A program made the position numbers and the translations under genes. This document shows positions 9,239 to 15,602 of a stretch of DNA of 16,769 nt, piece after piece. Origin of the DNA: CAZRDB01 sp964598695 (lineage in GTDB: Bacteria; Armatimonadota; Zipacnadia; UBA1398); the NCBI GenBank assembly GCA_964598695.1, contig CAZRDB010000115.1, positions 1 through 16,769 of the forward strand, in the 5' to 3' direction. The notes under the pieces are model-generated. The model was not told the origin of the DNA. It did no database searches and saw only the letters and a list, made by a program, of their open reading frames with translations. Each line of letters opens with the position of its first letter. Position 1 is the first letter of the stretch.

Positions 9239-11425
9239 ATGACCCACCATGCCGCATTCGCCTTGACCCACGCCGTCCTGGGCGCCGGCGCGGCGCCCGA
9301 TCCCGAGGGGCCGCTCACGCGATGGGTCGTCCTCGGCCCCTTCCCGAACGCGCGTGGAGCCGGGCGCGAGGACTTCGACCGCGACGCCCTCGCGACGATC
9401 GGCGGCGAGGCATCGGCCCGTCTGATGGAGACCACGACGATTGAGGTCGTCGACGTCGCGGGTCGCCGCACGCTCGCGGCGCGCGTCGCCGAGGCCGAAC
9501 GGGGCGTGCTCGACTTCGGCAAGCTCCTGACGCCGACCGACTTCCAGCTCGCCTACGCCTACACGGAGATCGTGTCCGAATCGGTGCGAGAGGCCGTGTT
9601 CCTGCTCGGCTCCGACGACGGCGCCAAGGTCTGGGTCAACGGCGCGCCGGCCTTCGAGACCTTCCCCGCCGGCGGGAGGCCGCTCGCGCGACGGCAGGAC
9701 CGCTTCTCCGCGACGCTCGCACCGGGCACGAACCGCATCCTCGTGAAGGTCGAGAACGGGACGGGCGGCTGGCAGCTCGCGCTCGAGGCCTACGGCCCGG
9801 AGGCCGCCGCGCGCATCGACGCGCAGCGGGAGCTGGAGCGGCGGATGACCGAGCTGATGGGCCAGCAGGTGGGCCCCACCGGCTGGTTCGTCTTCCAGGG
9901 GGCAGCCGGCTTCCCGCGGATCGTCTGGCGCGACGTCGACCGCGTCCGCGAGCTGGTCGGCGAGGCGCCGCTCACCGTTCGGTGGTTCGACGCCGAGCGC
10001 CGGGAGGTCGAGGCTCCGTCGGCCCCCGGGCGCTACGGGGCCGTGATCGAGGCCACGCTGCCCGACGGCACGCCGGTCCGGCGGGCGATGACCTTCTACT
10101 GCGCGCCCGAGGGCGCCTCGCTGTTCTGGCCGGGCCGCCCGTTCGCGCCGCCCTACCCGGGCCCGCCGGTCGATCCCGTCGTCTGGCGCGAGCACCTCGG
10201 GACGATCGGCCTGTGGGCGGGCTCCGAGTTCGGGCCGGCGTTCGCGTCGTCTCCCGCCGCCGGCACGCTCCTCGCGTGGCTGCACGAGCTGACGCCGGGT
10301 CGGCCGGCGGCCCCGATGGTCTCTCCCGAGGTTGCCGACGATGAGTACCACCTCGCGCTGCGGCTGCAGCGGGAGGGGCGAGCCAAGGAGGCGCGCCCGC
10401 TGGAGCCGCCCGCGGATCGCTCCGGCGACCCCGCGCCGGTGCTGCGTGAGGGCACTGCCCAGGAGGCGGGCTTCCGGGAGGGCGCCAAGGAGCGGATCGA
10501 CGCCGCCTGCCGCGCCTGGGCCGCGGACTCGGGCGAGCCGTTCACGACGCTCGTGGCGCGCCATGGGGTGATCGTCACCCATGCCGCGTACGGCTGCGGC
10601 CACGACGGTCGGCCGCTGCCGCTCGACTTCCGCTACGAGATCGCCTCGATCACCAAGGCGGTGACGGGACTGCTGTTCAGCCGGTTTGTCGACCAGGGCT
10701 TTGTCGGGATCGACGAGCCCGTCGGTCACGTCCTGCCCGGCTTCCCGACCGAGGGCCCCAAGGCGCTCACCTACCGCCACCTGTTCACGCACACGAGCGG
10801 CCTCGACGGCCACGCGAACTGGGGCGGGATCCACAACCCCTACCTCGACAACGTGATCCTCGGTGGCCTGGCGGGCCTCCGGCCGGGCGAGGTGCATCTG
10901 TACAACGGCATGGGTTACGACCTCGCCGGCAAGGCGATGGAGCTTCTCACGGGCAAGAGCATCGTGCGGCTCATGTACGAGGACCTGTTCGTGCCGCTCG
11001 GGCTCACCGAGACGCCGCCGGTCGTCGATCTCGGCTTTGGCGCCCGCCTGACGGTCCGCGAGCTGGCGACGCTCGCCCAGTGCATGGCCAACCGGGGCAG
11101 CTACGGCGAGAAGCAACTCCTCTCGGAGGAGACCTTCGCGAAGCTGCTGCCCGTGCCGCTGCGCGACTTCTGGCCGGAGATCGAGGTCGACTGGGGCATT
11201 GGCTTCACGCCCTACGTCGAGCGGCGGCCGAGCGAGGGCGCCGACGCGCCCGGCAAGCCCATGCTCGGCGAACAGGTCATCGGCCACGGCTCGGCGACCT
11301 CGTGCATCCTGCGTGTGGCGCTCGACACGGGCGTAACCGTCTCGATGGTGCGCCGCACGGCGGGCGAGCGGTACGAGGAGCACCTCATGGCGGTGCTGGC
11401 CGCGATCGACGAGGGGATGCTGTAG
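9239..11425 (+). CDS. Multidomain serine hydrolase: jelly-roll-like N-terminus plus beta-lactamase-fold C-terminus
   Basis: A 728-residue protein with at least three parts. Residues about 25-190 resemble the beta-sandwich modules often found on carbohydrate-active and secreted proteins (WVVLGPFPN, FLLGSDDGAKVWVNG, APGTNRILVKVENGTGGWQLAL). Residues about 245-290 look like one Ig-like strand set; 290-410 is unassigned. Residues about 412-725 are a beta-lactamase/transpeptidase-like domain (PF00144) with the nucleophile motif S-I-T-K (Ser470, Lys473), followed by LFTHTSGL. The second motif reads Y555-N-G instead of Y-x-N, and the third reads H683-G-S where many relatives have H-G-G or H-T-G. Relatives are esterases, peptidases or penicillin-binding-like enzymes; the substrate is unknown. 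The N-terminus (MTHHAAFALTHAVLGAGAA) is mildly hydrophobic but lacks a basic n-region, so export is uncertain despite a domain set typical of exported proteins. Confidence 0.87.
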   Translation: MTHHAAFALTHAVLGAGAAPDPEGPLTRWVVLGPFPNARGAGREDFDRDALATIGGEASARLMETTTIEVVDVAGRRTLAARVAEAERGVLDFGKLLTPTDFQLAYAYTEIVSESVREAVFLLGSDDGAKVWVNGAPAFETFPAGGRPLARRQDRFSATLAPGTNRILVKVENGTGGWQLALEAYGPEAAARIDAQRELERRMTELMGQQVGPTGWFVFQGAAGFPRIVWRDVDRVRELVGEAPLTVRWFDAERREVEAPSAPGRYGAVIEATLPDGTPVRRAMTFYCAPEGASLFWPGRPFAPPYPGPPVDPVVWREHLGTIGLWAGSEFGPAFASSPAAGTLLAWLHELTPGRPAAPMVSPEVADDEYHLALRLQREGRAKEARPLEPPADRSGDPAPVLREGTAQEAGFREGAKERIDAACRAWAADSGEPFTTLVARHGVIVTHAAYGCGHDGRPLPLDFRYEIASITKAVTGLLFSRFVDQGFVGIDEPVGHVLPGFPTEGPKALTYRHLFTHTSGLDGHANWGGIHNPYLDNVILGGLAGLRPGEVHLYNGMGYDLAGKAMELLTGKSIVRLMYEDLFVPLGLTETPPVVDLGFGARLTVRELATLAQCMANRGSYGEKQLLSEETFAKLLPVPLRDFWPEIEVDWGIGFTPYVERRPSEGADAPGKPMLGEQVIGHGSATSCILRVALDTGVTVSMVRRTAGERYEEHLMAVLAAIDEGML

Positions 11426-11446
11426 GGCGCGCGCGGCCCGCTCCGG

Positions 11447-11465
11447 CACGAGCGGCGCGCTCGTG
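11447..11465 (+). terminator. Hairpin after the serine hydrolase gene
   Basis: CACGAGC-GGCGC-GCTCGTG forms a perfect 7-bp stem with a 5-nt loop, 21 bp after the stop codon and about 30 bp before the next promoter. There is no T-run, so if it stops transcription it does so without the classical U-tract or with Rho. Confidence 0.45.
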
Positions 11466-11474
11466 GCATACGGC

Positions 11475-11503
11475 TACACGCAGGCTCCGTGCCGGTGTAT
11501 ACT
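11475..11503 (+). promoter_or_regulatory. Candidate sigma-70 promoter of the glycyl radical enzyme gene
   Basis: TATACT at 11498-11503 is a good -10 box (5 of 6). TACACG at 11475-11480, 17 bp upstream, is a weak -35 (3 of 6). The predicted start near 11510 leaves a leader of about 38 nt. The patch 11496-11535 is clearly less GC-rich than its surroundings, as expected for a promoter. A weak -35 box often goes with an activator, possibly an anaerobic or substrate-responsive one, but I see no clear FNR-type palindrome. Confidence 0.55.
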
Positions 11504-11531
11504 CACTGTGTTCCTGAGAACCATTCCTGAT

Positions 11532-11537
11532 AAGGGG
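11532..11537 (+). promoter_or_regulatory. Ribosome binding site of the glycyl radical enzyme gene
   Basis: AAGGGG lies ten bases before ATG 11548. The protein then starts TERVRKLREQSL, aligning with the start of known HypD proteins, so the start is well supported. Confidence 0.6.
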
Positions 11538-11547
11538 TCCGCCGCCC

Positions 11548-13911
11548 ATGACGGAGCGCGTCCGGAAGCTGCGGGAGCAGAGCCTCGCCACGGAGCCATA
11601 CATCGCGACCGAACGGGCCGAGCTGCTCACCGACTTCACGGAGAGCCGCGCGGCGGCGGGCCACTCCGTTCCGGTGCAGCGGGCGCTTGCGTTCCGCTAC
11701 GTGCTCGAGCACAAGGCGCTGTACATCGGCGAGGGCGAGCTGATCGTCGGCGAGCGCGGGCCCGCGCCGAAGGCCACGCCGACCTACCCGGAGCTGTGCT
11801 GCCACTCGCTCGAGGACTTCGAGATCATGAGCCACCGGGCGCGGACACGCTTCGCGGTGAGCGAGGAAGCCAAGCGCGTCTACCGCGAGCGGATCATCCC
11901 CTTCTGGGCGGGTCGCACGATCCGCGAGCAGGTCTTCGCGGCCCTCTCGCCCGCGTGGCACGCGGCGTTCGAGGCGGGCGTCTTCACCGAGTTCATGGAG
12001 CAGCGCTCGCCGGGCCACGCGATCCACGATGACAAGGTCTACCGGCTGGGGCTCAACGGCCTCAAGGCCCGCATCGACGAGAGCCTCGCGCGACTCGACT
12101 TCCTCGCGGACCCGCGCGCCTACGACAAGCGCGAGGAGCTGCGCGCGATCGAGATCGCGGCCGACGCGGTCATCGCCTTTGCGGGGCGCTACGCGGCCGA
12201 GGCCCGCAGGCTTGCGGAGACCGAAGCCGCTCCGGCGCGCCGCGCCGAGCTGCTCCGCATCGCTGAGGTCTGCGAGCACGTCCCGGCCGAGCCCCCGCGC
12301 AACTTCCACGAGGCGCTCCAGGCCTACTGGTTCGTCCACCTCGGGATCATCACCGAGCTGAACACGTGGGACTCGTTCAACCCCGGTCGACTCGACCAGC
12401 ACCTTCGCCCGTTCTACGCCCGTGATCTCGCGGAGGGGACCTTCTCGCACGACGAGATGAAGGAACTCCTCGAGTGCTTCTGGGTGAAGTTCAACAACCA
12501 GCCTGCCCCGCCCAAGGTCGGGATCACCGAGGAGCAGTCCGGCACCTACACCGACTTCGCGCTGATCAACATGGGCGGCCTCACGCCGGACGGCGCCGAT
12601 GCCGTCAACGAGGTCACCTACCTGATGCTCGACGTGACCGAGGAGATGCGGCTGGTCCAGCCGAGCACCTGCGTGCAGGTCAGTGAGCGAAGCCCCGACC
12701 GGTTCGTCCGACGCGCCGCCGAGGTGATCCGCACCGGCTTCGGCCAGCCCTCGTGCTTCAACACCGAGGTGCTCATCCAGGAGATGCTGCGGATGGGCAA
12801 GTCGCTCGAGGATGCGCGCTCGGGCGGCGCCAGTGGCTGCGTCGAGGTCTCCTGCTTCGGCAAGGAGGCCTGCGTCCTCACCGGGTACATGAACTGGCCG
12901 AAGATCCTCGAGCTGGCGCTCCACGACGGCCGCGACCCGCGCACCGGCGAGCAGCTCGGCCCGCGCACCGGCGACCCGGCGGGCTTCGGGACCTTCGAAT
13001 GCCTCATGGCGGCCTACCGGGCACAGCTCCGCCACTTCGTGGACCTGAAGATCGAGGGCAACAGCATCATCGAGCGGATCTTCGCGACCCAGATGCCCAG
13101 CCCGATGATGTCGCTCCTGGTCGATGACTGCATCGCGAAGGGCGAGGACTACCACGGCGCCGGCCCCCGCTACCGCGGCACCTACATCCAGGGCGTCGGC
13201 CTCGGGACCACGACCGACTCGCTCGCCTCGATCCGCTACCACGTCTACGACCGTCGCACGCTCTCGATGGACGAGCTGCTCGCCGCGCTGGCAGGCGACT
13301 TCGCGGAGTGCGAGACGCTCCGACAGACCTTCCTCAACCGCACCCCGCGCTACGGCAACGACGACGCCTACGCCGACGAGGTCGCGAAGCGGGTCTTCGA
13401 GGAGTACTTCGAGGCGCTCGACGGCCGACCCAACACCAAGGGCGGCCAGTACCGCGTCAACCTGCTCCCAACGACGGTCCACGTCTACTTCGGGACGCTG
13501 GTGGGTGCGCTCCCGAACGGCCGCCCGGCCGGCCAGCCGCTCTCCGACGGCATCTCGCCCCAGCACGGCGCCGACCGCGAGGGTCCCACGGGCGTGATCC
13601 ACTCGGCCGCGCGGATCGACCACTGCCGCACCGGCGGGACGCTGCTCAACATGAAGTTCACGCCCCAGGCCCTCGCCGGCGAGGCGGGCCTCGACGGCCT
13701 CGTGCACCTCATCCGCACCTACTTCGCGATGAAGGGCCACCACATCCAGTTCAACGTCATCGGCGCCGAGACGCTCCGTGAGGCACGGGAGCGGCCCGCC
13801 GACCACCGGGACCTCATCGTCCGTGTCGCCGGCTACAGCGACTACTTCACCCAGCTCGGCCCCGACCTCCAGCAGGAGATCATCAGCCGCACCGAGCAGC
13901 ACGAGCTGTAG
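11548..13911 (+). CDS. hypD: Glycyl radical enzyme, predicted trans-4-hydroxy-L-proline dehydratase
   Basis: A 787-residue glycyl radical enzyme of the PFL/diol-dehydratase superfamily. The PFL-like domain fills about residues 10-640 and the Gly-radical domain the C-terminus. The active-site loop is SGCVEVSCFG (thiyl Cys431, base Glu433) and the radical motif RVAGYS (Gly762). Compared with C. difficile HypD as I remember it, every key residue aligns at a constant offset of three: Phe149/F152, His157/H160, Asp275/D278, Ser331/S334, Asp336-Phe337/D339-F340, Cys431/C434, Glu433/E436, Tyr447/Y450, Thr642/T645 and Gly762/G765. Long stretches are nearly identical, such as FNNQPAPPKVGIT and GGTLLN. 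HypD removes water from trans-4-hydroxyproline by radical chemistry, giving pyrroline-5-carboxylate, which ProC reduces to proline. The enzyme is cytosolic and oxygen-sensitive. It needs a radical SAM activase, and none is encoded here. It appears monocistronic. A related but different hydroxy-amino-acid substrate cannot be excluded. Confidence 0.9.
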   Translation: MTERVRKLREQSLATEPYIATERAELLTDFTESRAAAGHSVPVQRALAFRYVLEHKALYIGEGELIVGERGPAPKATPTYPELCCHSLEDFEIMSHRARTRFAVSEEAKRVYRERIIPFWAGRTIREQVFAALSPAWHAAFEAGVFTEFMEQRSPGHAIHDDKVYRLGLNGLKARIDESLARLDFLADPRAYDKREELRAIEIAADAVIAFAGRYAAEARRLAETEAAPARRAELLRIAEVCEHVPAEPPRNFHEALQAYWFVHLGIITELNTWDSFNPGRLDQHLRPFYARDLAEGTFSHDEMKELLECFWVKFNNQPAPPKVGITEEQSGTYTDFALINMGGLTPDGADAVNEVTYLMLDVTEEMRLVQPSTCVQVSERSPDRFVRRAAEVIRTGFGQPSCFNTEVLIQEMLRMGKSLEDARSGGASGCVEVSCFGKEACVLTGYMNWPKILELALHDGRDPRTGEQLGPRTGDPAGFGTFECLMAAYRAQLRHFVDLKIEGNSIIERIFATQMPSPMMSLLVDDCIAKGEDYHGAGPRYRGTYIQGVGLGTTTDSLASIRYHVYDRRTLSMDELLAALAGDFAECETLRQTFLNRTPRYGNDDAYADEVAKRVFEEYFEALDGRPNTKGGQYRVNLLPTTVHVYFGTLVGALPNGRPAGQPLSDGISPQHGADREGPTGVIHSAARIDHCRTGGTLLNMKFTPQALAGEAGLDGLVHLIRTYFAMKGHHIQFNVIGAETLREARERPADHRDLIVRVAGYSDYFTQLGPDLQQEIISRTEQHEL

Positions 13912-13920
13912 ACCCAAAAC

Positions 13921-13939
13921 CGCGGGGCTCCGCCCCGCG
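13921..13939. terminator. Hairpin 1 in the convergent intergenic region
   Basis: CGCGGGGC-TCC-GCCCCGCG is a perfect 8-bp stem with a 3-nt loop, starting nine bases after the hypD stop and preceded by the only A-run nearby (AAAA at 13916-13919). Read on the - strand that run becomes a short T-run after the stem. It could therefore end transcripts of the opposing - strand gene, or both genes. Confidence 0.55.
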
Positions 13940-13944
13940 CCCTG

Positions 13945-13963
13945 CCGGAGGGTACCCCTCCGG
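13945..13963. repeat. Hairpin 2 in the convergent intergenic region
   Basis: CCGGAGGG-TAC-CCCTCCGG is another perfect 8-bp stem with a 3-nt loop, five bases after hairpin 1. Its near-symmetry and tight packing with the flanking stems resemble REP-like intergenic palindromes or a bidirectional terminator block. Confidence 0.5.
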
Positions 13964-13983
13964 ACCACCCGAGGGGCTTGTGC

Positions 13984-14025
13984 CGGTGGGACTGGGCGCC
14001 TTGCCGCGCGGCGCCAGCCCCACCG
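13984..14025. repeat. Hairpin 3: long imperfect stem in the convergent intergenic region
   Basis: Outer arms CGGTGGG (13984-13990) and CCCACCG (14019-14025) pair over 7 bp. After one A/C mismatch, inner arms CTGGGCGCC (13992-14000) and GGCGCCAG (14010-14017) pair over 8 bp with one bulged G. The loop is nine bases. This makes a stem of about 15 bp, the strongest structure in the window outside coding DNA. The rest of the gap (14026-14100) holds nothing I can identify. Confidence 0.5.
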
Positions 14026-14100
14026 CCGCAATCCCTTGGGGCATACCAGGTGGAGCAGCCCTCGGGCAGGACGCGAGAACGGGGTCTCGGGGCCTGCGGC

Positions 14101-15465
14101 CTACTGCGCCGGGCCGACCAGGCGGATCGAGCGGATCCGCACCGACTGCCCGGGCCCGCCCGCGTCGACGGGGTCGATCCGAAGCTGGGTGATCGGCCCG
14201 CGGTACTCGGGGCTGGCGGAGAGGTACACGGTGTACGTGCGCACCTCCCCGTCGGGGATCACGCTCAGGCGTGTGCTCCGCTCCTGCGTGAAGCCCCCCG
14301 CGTCGAGCCGCGACCAGAAGACCTGGGCCGAGTCGCCCGCCGTCTCCCACGCGCCCTCGATCTCGAGCCGTGGTGCATCCTCCGCGCGCCAGAAACCGAT
14401 CGGCCCCAGGAGCTGCGGGTCGTCGCCCTCGGTGGCCACGCGCAGCTCGCCCTCGATCGGCCAGCCGGCGTCGCTCGCGTTCGCGTAGGCCCAGTGTTGG
14501 CGATCCCGCTCGAAGAGGAACGCGGGGAGAGCGGACGCGTCGGCGTGGGCGGCGGCGTAGTCGCGGATCTCCTCGAGCGAGCCGAGGATCAGGGTGTGCT
14601 CGTACTCGTAGACCACGTTCCAGTCCAGGATCTCCACCTGCAGCGGCGCGATATACCCGGTGGGGCCATCCTTCGGGCCGCCGGCCCCCGGCGCCCCCGC
14701 GAAGCCGCCGATGAACCGCGTCGCGCCGGGCTCCCAGATCCCGAGGCCCCAGTCGTTGTCATCCACGAGCGCCGCCCAATGCTCGGTCGCGAGCCAGCCG
14801 CTCCACGGCATCTGGGCGGGGATCTGCCTCAGCGCTCCCCCCGTGTAGGGCGCCGGCCCATCGTAGGTCATCAGCCGCCACCAGGGGCCGTTCGTGTAGA
14901 CCGCGGGCAGCTCCTGGTCGCGGCCCGCGTACTGGGTGCGGTCGGTGCGCTGGTTGGCCATCCGGCATCGCACGCGCGCGGTGTTCGCCTCGAGCGTGGT
15001 CCAGCACTCGTAGGTGCACTCACCCGGCTCGTTCTCGAGCGGCCACTGCATCGGGATGCACTTCACGTAGAGGGTCGTGCCGTCGTTGCTGTGCTCGACG
15101 ACGCGCGAGCGATGGCCGTAGCAGTCGCCCGACTGGATCGGGTTCCAGCCGAGGAACGCCCAGTGGGGCTGCGGCTGCTTGCCGTTCGGAGCGAACGGAA
15201 CCGGGCCGGAGTAGTGGGACATCTGGATCTGTCGGCCCCAGTCGGCGCTGTTGATGAGGTTCACCTCGCTGCCCGACGGCCCGAGGACCGTGATCGCGCC
15301 GCCGATCTCGAGGTTGGCGCCGACGCGCAGCACGCCGTTGTCGAGCAGACTGACGCGCTCGTCCTGCAGGGCCATCGTCGCCTCGATCCTCGGAATCGCG
15401 AGCGCCACACACGCGGCCACCGCGCTCAGGGCCACCGTCGCCACACGTACGCGCACACGCCTCAT
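14101..15465 (-). CDS. Exported protein of unknown function, beta-rich, possible lipoprotein
   Basis: A 454-residue protein I do not recognise. I start it at ATG 15465 because GAGAGG lies just upstream and the protein then opens with a signal peptide: basic RRVRVR, then a hydrophobic stretch to about residue 24. Cleavage could be near IEA-T at residue 29. V16-A-A-C19 also fits a lipobox, but the residues after that cysteine stay hydrophobic, so lipidation is doubtful. The body is rich in aromatic residues and short beta-type segments (LLDNGVLRVGANLEIGGAI at 40-58, GRDQELPAVYTNGPWW at 181-196, WAALVDDNDWGLGIWEPG at 230-247). Its first half vaguely resembles galactose-mutarotase-like sandwiches. 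Residues about 355-450 form a likely separate module ending YTVYLSASPEYRGPITQLRIDP and SVRIRSIRL, a pattern common at the ends of secreted carbohydrate-acting proteins. No catalytic motif is evident. The gene is divergent from the peptidase gene. Confidence 0.8.
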   Translation of the reverse strand: MRRVRVRVATVALSAVAACVALAIPRIEATMALQDERVSLLDNGVLRVGANLEIGGAITVLGPSGSEVNLINSADWGRQIQMSHYSGPVPFAPNGKQPQPHWAFLGWNPIQSGDCYGHRSRVVEHSNDGTTLYVKCIPMQWPLENEPGECTYECWTTLEANTARVRCRMANQRTDRTQYAGRDQELPAVYTNGPWWRLMTYDGPAPYTGGALRQIPAQMPWSGWLATEHWAALVDDNDWGLGIWEPGATRFIGGFAGAPGAGGPKDGPTGYIAPLQVEILDWNVVYEYEHTLILGSLEEIRDYAAAHADASALPAFLFERDRQHWAYANASDAGWPIEGELRVATEGDDPQLLGPIGFWRAEDAPRLEIEGAWETAGDSAQVFWSRLDAGGFTQERSTRLSVIPDGEVRTYTVYLSASPEYRGPITQLRIDPVDAGGPGQSVRIRSIRLVGPAQ

Positions 15466-15523
15466 CGCCTCTCGGCCCCCCCTCTCGCGTTCGCGCCGGG
15501 GCGCGGGCCTCCTGCCGCCGCTC

Positions 15524-15552
15524 TTGCCCCCTCGTCGTCCCCGGCGTACTCT
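15524..15552 (+). promoter_or_regulatory. Candidate promoter of the aminopeptidase P gene
   Basis: TTGCCC at 15524-15529 and TACTCT at 15547-15552 are separated by 17 bp (4 of 6 and 3 of 6 consensus matches) within the 137-bp divergent gap. An AGGCAGGAGAG ribosome site follows at 15585-15595, before ATG 15603. I see no comparable pair for the - strand gene. Confidence 0.35.
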
Positions 15553-15602
15553 GCGTGCGTGGGCGGAGCCGGCTGACCCGCGAGAGGCAGGAGAGCACAC
15601 CC

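Noticed and set aside
9239..11425. A true class C beta-lactamase conferring resistance
   Set aside because: The protein is twice the usual length, has extra N-terminal domains, and lacks the canonical Y-x-N and K-T-G motifs.
8969..11449. Long antisense open frame of about 826 codons opposite the serine hydrolase
   Set aside because: Its translation is Arg/Ala/Gly/Val-rich low-complexity sequence with no domain, and it overlaps two well-supported genes. High GC content lowers stop frequency in the antisense frame.
11548..13911. Pyruvate formate-lyase, glycerol dehydratase or choline trimethylamine-lyase
   Set aside because: PFL has two adjacent active-site cysteines, absent here. The G-C-V-E loop excludes PFL, and the substrate-pocket positions and overall sequence follow HypD more closely than the other dehydratases or lyases.
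11503..14031. Long antisense open frame of about 842 codons opposite hypD
   Set aside because: It mirrors hypD codon by codon, shows no motif, and would span the hairpin cluster. It is a by-product of GC-rich codon use.
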